This document shows, one piece after another, positions 5,928-13,804 of a stretch of DNA of 20,012 nucleotides (position 1 is the stretch's first letter; each line of letters starts with the position of its first letter). The notes under the pieces are model-generated. The model was not told the DNA's origin. It searched no databases and saw nothing but the letters and a program-made list of their open reading frames with translations. A program made the translations under genes and the position numbers. The stretch is from Spirochaetales bacterium (GTDB taxonomy: Bacteria; Spirochaetota; Spirochaetia; DTKZ01). Location: NCBI GenBank assembly GCA_031280945.1, contig JAITGB010000118.1, positions 1 through 20,012 of the forward strand. The letters are read 5' to 3'.

Positions 5928-7586
5928 TTAGACGCTCACCTCCTTTTTTCCCGTGAGCTTGTAGAACACAATGAGGGACACAACCGTTGTCGCCGTTAAA
6001 ATCGTAGCCAAAGCCGCCGCCGTTCCGTAGCTTGCGCGGACAACTTCCTGATATACCGCAACCGACATGGTGCGGGTTCCCGCCGTATAGAGAATAACAG
6101 AAGAAGACAGCTCGTTAATCACCGTAATCCAGCTTAATATCGCGCCGGAAAGAACGCCGGGCAGCATCATAACGGCCGTAATGCGGAAAAACGTCATAAC
6201 CGGAGAAGCCCCCAGACTGATGGAGGCTTCTTCTATACTGGGGCTTATCTGGTAAAGGATTGCCGAACTGGAACGCAGAGTGTAGGGCAGACGGCGTATT
6301 ACCAGAGAGATAATAATGATAAGCGCGGTTCCGCTCAAAATAAGAGGCTTGTCGTTAAAAGCCAAAAGCAAAGTAATACCCAAAACAGAACCCGGAATAA
6401 TGTAGGGGAACATCGTCAGCGTATCAATAACGCCCGTAAAGAAGTTCCGCCTGCGTACCGAAAGGTAGGCAATAAACAGGCCCAAAAGGACAATAGCAAG
6501 AATGGACAGAAGGCCAAAAAGATACGTATTGGCGATAGCGTTTCCCAGATTGGAGAAAATCATTTTGTAGCTGACAAGCGAAAATCCCGGAAGGAATATA
6601 GCCTGATTGGTGTTAAGAAACGAAGTGTAGATAACCGTAAGCTGGGGAATAATAGACAGCCCAATCACGACAAACAAGAAAGCGTGAACAAAAAAACTCT
6701 TTATTCCCGTTATTTCCTTTGGCTGCATGGGCCGCAGCGCGCTCATCGTATATGATTTTTTGTTGACAAAATGTTTTTGCGCGATAAACATAAGCGCCGT
6801 AATCAGCACCATAATTGTAGCCATGCTCGCCGCGAAATTCGCGCTGCCGCCCACCTCACCGACAAACTCCGAGTAAATAAGCACCGGCATTGTTCTAAAA
6901 CCCTCGCCTATCAGCATAGGCGTTCCAAAGTCCGCAAGAGCGTTCATAAAAACGAGGAGGCTTCCCGCGAGAATTGTCGGCGTAATAAGAGGCACGATAA
7001 TTGTCGCCACCTTGCGAAGGCCCCCGCAGCCCAGGCTCTCGGCAGCCTCTCCGAGGGAAACATCGATTTTTTTCAAAGCCCCGCTCGCGTACATATAAAT
7101 AAAAGGATACAGCTTGAGGGTAAATACCAAAAGTATGCCCCCGAAGCCGTAAATAGACGGAGTAGACTCAAGGCCCAGAACTTCCGCGATAAACTTTGTT
7201 AAAACGCCGTTTCTTCCGCCCAAAAGAACCCACGAGTAGGCTCCGATAAACGCGGGCGACATCATGGAAATAATGATGAGAATTTCGAGAACTGTTTTGC
7301 CCCTTATTTTGAAGGCCGTCATAAAGTAGGCCATGGGAATACCAATAAAAACAGTGAGTACCGTTACGCAGGCAGTAACAAGAAAACTGTTTCCCAAAGC
7401 CGAATAGTAAAATTTGCGGCTAAAGAATTTTGCGAAGTTATCAAGCGTCCATGCGTGCGTTTCAGGAGCTTTGAAACTGCTCAAAAAAAGCGAAGCCAGC
7501 GGATAAACCAAAAACAGCGCGAAAACAAGAACCAGTATAAACGTAAGAGTCTTCCAGAAATCAGGCAAAAAAGATTTACCGCGCAT
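5928..7586 (-). CDS. ABC transporter permease, two fused membrane domains (Fbp/Afu type)
   Basis: This 552-residue protein has about 12 helices in two homologous halves, as in FbpB and AfuB-type permeases. Each half carries the EAA loop that docks to the ATPase: 'EAAESLGCGG' at about 180-189 and 'EEASISLGAS' near residue 455. I chose ATG 7586, which overlaps the last 11 nt of the ATPase gene and has GAGGTG about 9 nt upstream. A GTG at 7598 gives a four-residue extension but no ribosome binding site. It would form the channel for the substrate captured by the lipoprotein encoded at 8752-9783. The family imports ferric iron, phosphorylated sugars or phosphonates; sequence alone does not decide between them. 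Confidence 0.92.
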   Translation of the reverse strand: MRGKSFLPDFWKTLTFILVLVFALFLVYPLASLFLSSFKAPETHAWTLDNFAKFFSRKFYYSALGNSFLVTACVTVLTVFIGIPMAYFMTAFKIRGKTVLEILIIISMMSPAFIGAYSWVLLGGRNGVLTKFIAEVLGLESTPSIYGFGGILLVFTLKLYPFIYMYASGALKKIDVSLGEAAESLGCGGLRKVATIIVPLITPTILAGSLLVFMNALADFGTPMLIGEGFRTMPVLIYSEFVGEVGGSANFAASMATIMVLITALMFIAQKHFVNKKSYTMSALRPMQPKEITGIKSFFVHAFLFVVIGLSIIPQLTVIYTSFLNTNQAIFLPGFSLVSYKMIFSNLGNAIANTYLFGLLSILAIVLLGLFIAYLSVRRRNFFTGVIDTLTMFPYIIPGSVLGITLLLAFNDKPLILSGTALIIIISLVIRRLPYTLRSSSAILYQISPSIEEASISLGASPVMTFFRITAVMMLPGVLSGAILSWITVINELSSSVILYTAGTRTMSVAVYQEVVRASYGTAAALATILTATTVVSLIVFYKLTGKKEVSV

Positions 7587-8685
7587 ATTTTTGTACACCT
7601 CGCATCAGGCTCTGTTCCATATCGGGCGTAAATATGTTGATTTTCGCGGGATTCGGACGCAGGGAAATCTCCTCGCCTACCTCAAAAAGCCGCGCAGCGC
7701 TGCCCAAATCCTGTGAATACTCTATGCTGGGCTGCCCTGAAACAAGAAGAGCCTCGGGGAAACTCAAAGCGTAGGTAACGTACTTGCCCAAAAAAGTCGC
7801 GCCCGTAATTTTTGCCGTGAGGCCCTCGGCCCCTTGCGAGAACTCTTCGGGCCGCACAGCGGCGACAAGAGCCGTACCCGCCGAAACCTCCCCCAGCTCC
7901 GGCGCCTCAAGCCGGAAACCGCCCTCAAACTCGATTGACTGGCCGCCTCTAGCCCGCGCGTGGAACAGATTGGAGTGGCCGATAAAAGTAGAAACAAAAC
8001 CATTGGCCGGACGCGCGTAGATGCTTTGGGGTTTGCCCACCTGCTGAATAACGCCGCCTTTCATAACCGCGATGCGGTCCGATACAACAAGAGCCTCTTC
8101 CTGGTCGTGGGTAACATACACAGTTGTAATGCCCACCTGCCTCTGTACGCTGCGGATAACGTCCCGCATCTCCACCCGCAGTTTTGCGTCTAGGTTAGAC
8201 AGGGGCTCGTCCATGAGAAGTACGCTGGGGTGAATCACAATAGCCCGCGCGAGAGCAACCCTCTGCTGCTGGCCGCCCGAAAGCCGCTCCGGCAGCCTGT
8301 TCGCATATTCCTCGATTCTGACAAGACGCAGAATATCGTCCACCTTTTTGCGTATTTCTTCTTTTGACAGCTTGCGCAGCTTTAAACCGTATTCAACATT
8401 CTGCCGCACCGTTAAATGCGGGAAAATCGCGTAATTCTGAAACACCATACCTATATTGCGGCGGTTTGCCGGAATGTTATTGATGGGACTGCCGTCAAAA
8501 CTGATAGTTCCGTCTTCAATCGAATTAAAACCCGCTATCATCCGTAGGAGCGTTGTCTTACCGCAGCCCGAAGGCCCCAGAAGAGTAAAAAACTCCCCGT
8601 TTTTGATGTCAAGCGACAAGCCCGGAATTATTGTCGCGCTGCCGTACCGTTTGACGACATTATCCACATGAATCGCTACGCTCAC
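7576..8685 (-). CDS. ABC transporter ATP-binding protein (FbpC/PotA/AfuC type)
   Basis: This 369-residue protein starts at GTG 8685, preceded by GGAGGT 7 nt upstream; the frame stays open upstream to 8748 but that part has no such signal. Motifs in order: Walker A 'GPSGCGKTT' (37-45), Q-loop 'VFQNYAIFPH' (Q83), signature 'LSGGQ' (135-139), Walker B 'VLLMDE' (155-160), D-loop 'SNLDAK', and H-loop 'YVTHDQ' (H193). The C-terminal 130 or so residues form a TOBE/MOP-like regulatory domain ('VAAVRPEEF' region), typical of this branch. It powers import through the fused permease, whose gene overlaps its 3' end by 11 nt, so the two are translationally coupled. All catalytic residues are present. Confidence 0.95.
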   Translation of the reverse strand: MSVAIHVDNVVKRYGSATIIPGLSLDIKNGEFFTLLGPSGCGKTTLLRMIAGFNSIEDGTISFDGSPINNIPANRRNIGMVFQNYAIFPHLTVRQNVEYGLKLRKLSKEEIRKKVDDILRLVRIEEYANRLPERLSGGQQQRVALARAIVIHPSVLLMDEPLSNLDAKLRVEMRDVIRSVQRQVGITTVYVTHDQEEALVVSDRIAVMKGGVIQQVGKPQSIYARPANGFVSTFIGHSNLFHARARGGQSIEFEGGFRLEAPELGEVSAGTALVAAVRPEEFSQGAEGLTAKITGATFLGKYVTYALSFPEALLVSGQPSIEYSQDLGSAARLFEVGEEISLRPNPAKINIFTPDMEQSLMRGVQKYAR

Positions 8686-8710
8686 CTGTACCACCTCCAA
8701 AATAAAAACA

Positions 8711-8734
8711 CGGGCGGCCCGCACGGGCCGCCCG
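8711..8734 (-). terminator. Intra-operon attenuator-like hairpin after the binding-protein gene
   Basis: A perfect 10-bp stem CGGGCGGCCC / GGGCCGCCCG with a 4-nt loop lies 17 nt past the binding-protein stop. On the minus strand it is followed by TGTTTTTATTTT, an imperfect U-tract that runs into the ATPase Shine-Dalgarno. A smaller GCGG-TTTTT-CCGC hairpin precedes it. Partial termination or 3' protection here would give more binding protein than ATPase, as is common in such operons. Confidence 0.65.
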
Positions 8735-8751
8735 CGGAAAAACCGCAAAAA

Positions 8752-9783
8752 TTAATTGCTGGTAAATATCTCCTTAAACTTCGCAATCCACTCCTGCCGT
8801 TTCGCGGCAGCCATGTCCTCGTCAACCTCCAAAACCTTCATCTCCGACAAAGGCTTGAGAATAGGCGAAGGAGGAAGGTCCGTGCGGACAGTGCGGCGGT
8901 TCAAGCTGTCGTTCATCAGCTTTTGAACTTCAAAGCTCGTGCAGAAGTCCAAAAACTTCTTCGCGTTTTCCAGATTCTTGCAGCCCTTGATGATTTCTAT
9001 GCCGTCCCCCCGGAAAGTAACGCCTTCTTCCATATAGACCAGCTTAATCGGGGCCCCGAGGGAAAGATACGTCGCGCCCCCCTCCTCGAAAGTAAGGCCG
9101 ACAGTGTATTCGCCGTCCGCCACACCCTTGTAGACCGCGGAAGAACTGCCCAGAAGTTTGCCGTCAAGCTGCGCGCAGAATTTTTTTATAAAATCCCAGC
9201 CCTGCGCAGTATCACCCCCGCCCATCGCAAAGAGCATGGTTTCAACGTGTTCAAAGGCGGACGAAGAAGCCGCAGGGTCGGCCATAGCGATTTTTCCCTT
9301 GAGCTTGGGATTGAGGAGGTCTTTGTAGCCCTCCATGCGTATATCCCCCAGAAGTTTTGTATTCGCCATCATAATACTGCCCGTCGCGTCAAATCTCGTG
9401 AGCGGCCCCTCCACGTTTTTATACTTCGGGTCAATAGACGGCTCGTTGGGAGTCTGATAATTTTCAAAAAGGTCCATCTTGGATTTGACAGTCGTTGTCG
9501 CGCCGCTCCACATAACGTCCGCGAGGGGATTATTCTTTTCCGACTCGATACGTTTCAGGGCCTCTCCGGTTCCCAGAGCGATAACCTCCACCTTGATTCC
9601 CGTTTCTTTCTCGAAGCGCTCGATGATGGGCTTCATAAACTCAAGCGTCAAAGGGCTATAGGCAACCAGTTTGCCGCTTCCGCCGGACGCCTGCGCCGTT
9701 TCCCCGGACTTCTGTCCTCCGCAGCCCGCAAGAAGCCCCAGCCCCGCCGCCGTAAAAATAAGTACCGTAAAAAGACGTTTCAT
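8752..9783 (-). CDS. ABC transporter substrate-binding lipoprotein (Fbp/Afu type)
   Basis: This 343-residue family 1 extracellular solute-binding protein starts at ATG 9783 with GGAGG 6 nt upstream. It has a lipoprotein signal, 'MKRLFTVLIF' through 'GLLAGC', with the lipid-modified Cys at 21. The mature protein has 'LVAYSPLTLEFMKPIIERFE' then 'KETGIKVEV' near the start, typical of the AfuA/FbpA fold, and 'FEEGGATYLSLGAPIKLVYM' in the second lobe. I do not see the adjacent tyrosine pair used by classical ferric-binding proteins. This leaves phosphorylated sugars, phosphonates or related anions as equally possible ligands. It is the first gene of the operon, with a promoter upstream and an attenuator-like hairpin downstream. 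The open frame extends to 9864, but that would bury the signal peptide. Confidence 0.92.
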   Translation of the reverse strand: MKRLFTVLIFTAAGLGLLAGCGGQKSGETAQASGGSGKLVAYSPLTLEFMKPIIERFEKETGIKVEVIALGTGEALKRIESEKNNPLADVMWSGATTTVKSKMDLFENYQTPNEPSIDPKYKNVEGPLTRFDATGSIMMANTKLLGDIRMEGYKDLLNPKLKGKIAMADPAASSSAFEHVETMLFAMGGGDTAQGWDFIKKFCAQLDGKLLGSSSAVYKGVADGEYTVGLTFEEGGATYLSLGAPIKLVYMEEGVTFRGDGIEIIKGCKNLENAKKFLDFCTSFEVQKLMNDSLNRRTVRTDLPPSPILKPLSEMKVLEVDEDMAAAKRQEWIAKFKEIFTSN

Positions 9784-9835
9784 TGTTTCCTCCAGAATAC
9801 AATTGCCACACAGTGGCGTATGATTATTAAAATTC

Positions 9836-9864
9836 ATTATAACACCTTTTTCAAAAAGTAGCAA
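9836..9864 (-). promoter_or_regulatory. Promoter of the ABC importer operon
   Basis: The minus strand carries a perfect TATAAT (9836-9841), 17 bp after TTGCTA (9859-9864), about 50 nt before the lipoprotein start codon. The leader contains a small inverted repeat, GCCAC-ACA-GTGGC (9805-9817), a possible operator or 5' hairpin. Confidence 0.65.
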
Positions 9865-9874
9865 ATGTATTCTT

Positions 9875-10001
9875 TGGGCGCACCCCTGCGCTTTTCCGCT
9901 TGCGCGAAAAAGCGCAGGGCCGGGCTATCCGCTCCAATTCCTCAAAAAACGCCTGCGGCGTTTTTCTGCGGGATTTCCGCTTCTATCCCTTGCGCGGCCC
10001 A
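9875..10001 (+). repeat. Modular hairpin repeat, full copy B
   Basis: It has the same layout as copy A: TGGGCGCA (9875-9882); hairpin 1, CCCTGCGCTTTT (9884-9895) with AAAAGCGCAGGG (9908-9919), then one mismatch and three further pairs; the identical 23-nt linker (9920-9942); hairpin 2, AAAAACGCC-TGC-GGCGTTTTT (9945-9965); and the identical 36-nt linker (9966-10001). It lies between the divergent ABC lipoprotein and metallohydrolase genes, pointing toward the latter. The hydrolase frame happens to stay open through it, which invites a false 80-residue N-terminal extension. Confidence 0.88.
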
Positions 10002-10027
10002 CGGGCTGTCCCCACGCCAAAAAAACA

Positions 10028-10056
10028 TTGACGCTTTCACAAGCCGGGTTTACAGT
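10028..10056 (+). promoter_or_regulatory. Candidate promoter of the metallohydrolase gene
   Basis: TTGACG (10028-10033, 5 of 6 to consensus) is followed after 17 bp by TACAGT (10051-10056, 4 of 6). TATACT (10068-10073) is an alternative -10 box with no good -35. It lies between repeat copy B and the gene, and overlaps the inverted repeat described next. Confidence 0.4.
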
Positions 10057-10072
10057 ATAACCAGTTTATACT
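10054..10072. promoter_or_regulatory. Inverted repeat, possible operator
   Basis: AGTATAA-CCAGT-TTATACT is a perfect 7-bp inverted repeat with a 5-bp spacer, 32 nt upstream of the metallohydrolase start and overlapping its candidate -10 boxes. Size and placement suit a dimeric repressor site. No regulator gene is in the window. Confidence 0.4.
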
Positions 10073-10104
10073 ATTACAGTTATCCTCTCTCTGGCAGGTA
10101 TACT

Positions 10105-11247
10105 ATGAAACTCGACCTTCTTGTTCGTAACGGTCATGTTGTTGACCCATTGCAAAATATAGACGGGAAAATGGACATAGGCGTTAAAAATGGAGTAATT
10201 ACGCCCGCCCCTCTGGGAACAGAGGCTGTCTGCTCTGTGGACGCATCGGGCCTGTACGTGTTTCCCGGGCTTATTGATTTTCACACGCACATTTTTCATA
10301 CGGGGAGCGCCATTTCCGTTAATCCGGCTTTTCTGCCGCCTACAGGCGTTACCGCCGCAGTGGATGCGGGCACAGCGGGCTGTACCAATTTCCGGGCTTT
10401 TTACGAAGGGGTTATCTCATCTTCGCCTGTACTCATAAAAAGTTATCTCAACGTATACGGCGCTGGGCAGCCGGACACAAACATTCAGGAAAAGTTTGAC
10501 CCCGCCGAATACAGACCCGCGCAGATTAAAAGGCTCGTTGAAACCTACACAGATACTATCCTCGGCCTGAAAATCCGCTACAGCAAGGGAATAGCCGCGT
10601 CCCTCGAAGCCCTGAAAGAAACCCTCCGCATAGCCCGCGAACTTAAGCTAAAGGTGTGCGTTCATACGACAAACCCTCCCTCGTCTCTTGACGGGGTTGC
10701 GGAGCTTCTGGAAAAGGACGATGTGTACTGTCATGCGTATCAGGGAATGGGGGAAGAAACCATTCTGGACGCTGCGGGCGGAATACGCGAATCCATACAC
10801 AAGGCCCGCTCGCGCGGGGTTATATTTGATTCCGCCAACGGCAGAAGTAATTTCAGTTTTCCTGTTGCCCTTGCCGCGATGAAACAGGGCTTTCACCCCG
10901 ACATTATCTCCACGGACTGGACCCTAGACAAACTCAATTATTCCCCCCACGCAAAGAATTTGCCCTACCTTATGGCGAAGTTTCTCACAATGGGCATGAG
11001 CCTGCGCGAGGTTGTACGCGCCGTTACACAAACCCCCGCGCGGCTCATGGGCCTTGAAGGAAAAATCGGAACGCTCCGGCCCGGCGCGCGCGGCGATATA
11101 GCCGTATTCAAAAAGATTTCCCAAAGAATCGTACATCAGGATTTTGCGGGGAGAACATACGAGACCAAAGAGCTTTTTCTGCCGCAGCTTGTTGCCATAG
11201 GCGGAGAGCTTGTTTTTTGTCAGGGCGATTTTGCCCTGGCGGAGTGA
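10105..11247 (+). CDS. Amidohydrolase-superfamily metallohydrolase (COG3964 type)
   Basis: This 380-residue cytoplasmic enzyme has the two-metal amidohydrolase ligand set: 'DFHTHIFHTG' (H60, H62), bridging Lys in 'LGLKIRYS' (K156), 'VHTTNPP' (H187), 'CHAYQG' (H210) and 'ISTDWT' (D271). The N-terminal 'DLLVRNGHVVDPLQNIDGKM' and the C-terminal 'GTLRPGARGDIAVF' form the flanking beta domain. This pattern is that of COG3964, often mislabelled dihydroorotase; characterised members cleave acetylated 2-hydroxyacids or N-acyl amino acids. The ATG at 10105 is chosen because everything upstream is repeat DNA; CAGG lies about 8 nt before it. Its last 28 bp overlap, tail to tail, the hydratase gene on the other strand. 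The superfamily and metal site are certain; the substrate is inferred only at class level. Confidence 0.88.
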   Translation: MKLDLLVRNGHVVDPLQNIDGKMDIGVKNGVITPAPLGTEAVCSVDASGLYVFPGLIDFHTHIFHTGSAISVNPAFLPPTGVTAAVDAGTAGCTNFRAFYEGVISSSPVLIKSYLNVYGAGQPDTNIQEKFDPAEYRPAQIKRLVETYTDTILGLKIRYSKGIAASLEALKETLRIARELKLKVCVHTTNPPSSLDGVAELLEKDDVYCHAYQGMGEETILDAAGGIRESIHKARSRGVIFDSANGRSNFSFPVALAAMKQGFHPDIISTDWTLDKLNYSPHAKNLPYLMAKFLTMGMSLREVVRAVTQTPARLMGLEGKIGTLRPGARGDIAVFKKISQRIVHQDFAGRTYETKELFLPQLVAIGGELVFCQGDFALAE

Positions 11248-13559
11248 ACCCTTAAGCGGGCCCTGGTGTAATTAATCAGGCAGCCTGAGAGGATAAGTTC
11301 TTTTTCTCCTGATTCAAGGCGGAGCGCGGGAAAGCTCGCTTCCCGGACAGCGCCGCCGTCTATGATGTAAGCGGAAATAGCCCCGCCTCCTGTAAGGGCT
11401 TCCCGCACACGGGGAATAAAAATGTAGCTCCCATGTGTAAAAGGCGGCTCACCTTCGACAATAAAGGGGATAAGGCCCCAGTTGATGAGATTGCTCCTGT
11501 ACCTCTTTGTGGCGTACTCGCGGGCAAAGTTGGCCCAGCCGCCCAGCACTTTCTGGCAGCTTGCGGCCTGCTCTCGGGCGCTGCCGTCCCCGGGTTTGCG
11601 GGCGTAGAGCGCGGAGCCGATTTGAATACCGGAGGGCGGAATTTTTTCATTTCCGGGGAGACCCGCGATAGCCGCGAAGACGCTTTTTAGTTCCGGCAGG
11701 GCTTCTTCCGGCGGGCGGCCTTCACGACGGGCTTCTTCCGCCGCACGTACTTCTTTGGCGCGGCCCACGTACAGGGGGTCTTTCCGCGAAAGGGTAAACT
11801 CGGCGAGGCCCACGGGATTTGAGCGGAAAGACGAGGTTTCGCCAGAGGGAATCAGTTCGTCCGTAGTGGTAACAGGGTCCGTAATAAAGGAAACGATTTT
11901 GAGGAGAATCACCTCGCCCAGGGCCTGCATGGGCGGCCAGTCCGTAATGTTGGGCCCGTAGCGGAGGCCCACATCTTTGCGGGGCCTGCCTATTCCGTTA
12001 TAAACCCTGTTTGTGTAGGGAGCACCGTCATAGTGGTAGGCTGGGGATGCCTCCGTCCAGCCGCTCGTGAGGGCGGAGGCAAGAAAGCCTCCGTTGGCCG
12101 CGGAGGCGGCTATACTCCGCGCGTCCATGAGGGCCACGGAAGCCCTTTGGCCGTTTGCGGGCTTTGAGCCCTCGCGGTTGGGAAAATTCCGCGTTGTGTG
12201 GCGGATTGACAGGCTCCCGTTGGCCGGAACATCGCCCGCTCCAAAACAGGGCCCGCAGAAGGCCGTGCGAATCACGGCTCCTGAGGAGATAAGTTCCGCG
12301 AGGGTTCCGTTTTTGGCAAGTTCGAGGAGTATGGGCTGGCTTCCGGGATAAACCGAAAGGGAAAACTCTCCGTTTCCCAGGCTCTTTCCTTTCAGGAGGG
12401 AGGCGGCTGCCATGATGTTTTCAAAAGTTCCTCCGGCGCAGCCCGCTATGATTCCCTGGTCAACCTTGAGCCGTCCGTTTTCGAGTTTGTCCGTTAAATT
12501 GAAGCGGGTTGTAGGTTTTCCCGGCCCTTCTTCCAGAAGACCCGCCGCGTCTTTTTCCACCTGAGAGAGAATATCGCCCGGATTTTCTAAAAGCGCGTCA
12601 ATTTCAAAAACATTGCTGGGATGAAAGGGAAGCGCAATCATTGGTTTTATGCGGGAGAGGTCAATCTGGAGCATTCCGTCGTACAGGGCCAGCGGCGCGG
12701 GTTCGAGCTTTCTGTAGTCTTCTCCTCTTTTATGGAGGACAAGGTAATCGCGGATAACTTCGTCCGTCCTCCAGATAGATGACCAGCAGGTTGTTTCGGT
12801 TGTCATAACGTCTACCGCGCAGCGAAAGTCAGCGGAAAGCCCCGAAACGCCCTCCCCTACAAATTCCAAAACAGCGTTTTTCGCTATACCGCTTGTGAAA
12901 GCCGCCTGTATCAGGGCAAGGGCGACATCCATGGGCCCCACTCCGGCCTGGGGTTTTCCCGAAAGATACACCCCGATAACTTTGGGCTTCTTCATGTCGT
13001 AGGTTTGGCCCAGAAGCTGTTTTACGAGTTCGCCCCCGCCCTCCCCTACTGCGAGGGTTCCGAGGGCTCCGTAGCGCGTGTGGCTGTCTGAGCCCAGAAT
13101 CATTTTGCCGCAGCCTGCCTGGGTTTCGCGTATATAGGAATGAATCACCGCGAGGTGGGGCGGCACGTACACTCCTCCGTATTTTCTGGCGGCGGACAGG
13201 CCGAAGAGGTGGTCGTCCTCGTTAATGGTGCCGCCCACGGCGCACAGGGAATTGTGGCAGTTGGTGAGAATGTAGGGGAGGGGAAATTTTTCAAGGCCGC
13301 TCACTTTGGCAGTCTGTATAATGTTGACAAAGGTGATGTCGTGCGAGGTCATGGCGTCAAACGTGAGACTGAGGGTGTCTTCTCTGCGGGAGACGGCGGG
13401 CGCGGTGTGGCTTGAGAGAATTCCGTGGGTTATGGTTCCCTCGCGGGGCTTCATGTCCGGCTGTAGAATTTCGCTTATGCGTTTTTTGTTTTCGGGAATG
13501 CCGCGCAGAATTTCGTTTCCGTTAAAAAGATATACGTTTCCGTTAAAGATGTTTACCAT
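11220..13559 (-). CDS. Aconitase-superfamily hydratase (YbhJ-like)
   Basis: This 779-residue protein has the full aconitase architecture. The 4Fe-4S ligands are in 'IAGCAGGTFENI' (C374) and 'FCGPCFGAGD' (C435, C438). 'LGSDSHTRYGALG' (155-167) corresponds to the conserved DSHT substrate and cluster loop. The C-terminal swivel domain follows after a linker at about 600-690. Overall it looks like the YbhJ group of uncharacterised hydratases rather than AcnA or AcnB, judged from divergent motif surroundings such as 'TNCHNSLCAVGGTINEDDH' (99-117). It would dehydrate and rehydrate a 2- or 3-hydroxy carboxylic acid. The start is ATG at 13559 with GGGAGA 6 nt upstream; the frame stays open to 13781 only by crossing repeat copy C. 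Converging with the metallohydrolase and near two carboxylate transporters, it probably serves organic-acid catabolism. Confidence 0.88.
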   Translation of the reverse strand: MVNIFNGNVYLFNGNEILRGIPENKKRISEILQPDMKPREGTITHGILSSHTAPAVSRREDTLSLTFDAMTSHDITFVNIIQTAKVSGLEKFPLPYILTNCHNSLCAVGGTINEDDHLFGLSAARKYGGVYVPPHLAVIHSYIRETQAGCGKMILGSDSHTRYGALGTLAVGEGGGELVKQLLGQTYDMKKPKVIGVYLSGKPQAGVGPMDVALALIQAAFTSGIAKNAVLEFVGEGVSGLSADFRCAVDVMTTETTCWSSIWRTDEVIRDYLVLHKRGEDYRKLEPAPLALYDGMLQIDLSRIKPMIALPFHPSNVFEIDALLENPGDILSQVEKDAAGLLEEGPGKPTTRFNLTDKLENGRLKVDQGIIAGCAGGTFENIMAAASLLKGKSLGNGEFSLSVYPGSQPILLELAKNGTLAELISSGAVIRTAFCGPCFGAGDVPANGSLSIRHTTRNFPNREGSKPANGQRASVALMDARSIAASAANGGFLASALTSGWTEASPAYHYDGAPYTNRVYNGIGRPRKDVGLRYGPNITDWPPMQALGEVILLKIVSFITDPVTTTDELIPSGETSSFRSNPVGLAEFTLSRKDPLYVGRAKEVRAAEEARREGRPPEEALPELKSVFAAIAGLPGNEKIPPSGIQIGSALYARKPGDGSAREQAASCQKVLGGWANFAREYATKRYRSNLINWGLIPFIVEGEPPFTHGSYIFIPRVREALTGGGAISAYIIDGGAVREASFPALRLESGEKELILSGCLINYTRARLRVHSARAKSP

Positions 13560-13605
13560 GACTGTCTCCCGCGATTTTGAATTTTGCCAGCGCGCCTTTT
13601 TCCCC

Positions 13606-13716
13606 TGGGCCGCGCAAGGGATAGAAGCGGAAATCCCGCAGAAAAACGCCGAAGGCGTTTTTTGAGGAATTGGAGCGGATAGCCCGGTTTTTTCCCAACG
13701 GGAAAAAATGCGCCCA
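13606..13716 (-). repeat. Modular hairpin repeat, full copy C
   Basis: Read on the minus strand: TGGGCGCA (13709-13716), hairpin 1 TTTTTTCCC-GTT-GGGAAAAAA (13688-13708), the identical 23-nt linker (13665-13687), hairpin 2 AAAAACGCC-TTC-GGCGTTTTT (13642-13662), and the identical 36-nt linker (13606-13641). It lies in the divergent gap before the hydratase gene, 46 nt from its ATG and pointing toward it. As with copy B, the downstream gene's frame is open across it. Confidence 0.88.
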
Positions 13717-13804
13717 AATTCCGAAACTTCTCCAAGAAAGATACTATCATCTTTTGGGTTTTCATGGTAGAGTGCGTCCATACGAAAATTTGCGGAGGAC
13801 AGAA

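Noticed and set aside
8752..9783. Ferric iron as the proven ligand of the ABC importer
   Set aside because: The fold fits, but the tyrosine pair used by classical ferric-binding proteins is not evident, and related systems carry phosphorylated sugars or phosphonates.
8668..9861. A 397-codon open frame antisense to the ABC lipoprotein gene
   Set aside because: It mirrors a strongly supported lipoprotein with a correct signal peptide, start and ribosome binding site. The antisense product is basic, lacks motifs, and is explained by codon bias leaving few antisense stops.
9865..10104. An 80-residue N-terminal extension of the metallohydrolase
   Set aside because: It is in frame and open but consists of repeat copy B and promoter-like DNA; the family N-terminus begins at the ATG at 10105.
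13560..13781. A 74-residue N-terminal extension of the aconitase-family hydratase
   Set aside because: It is translated repeat copy C, and a good Shine-Dalgarno precedes the ATG at 13559.
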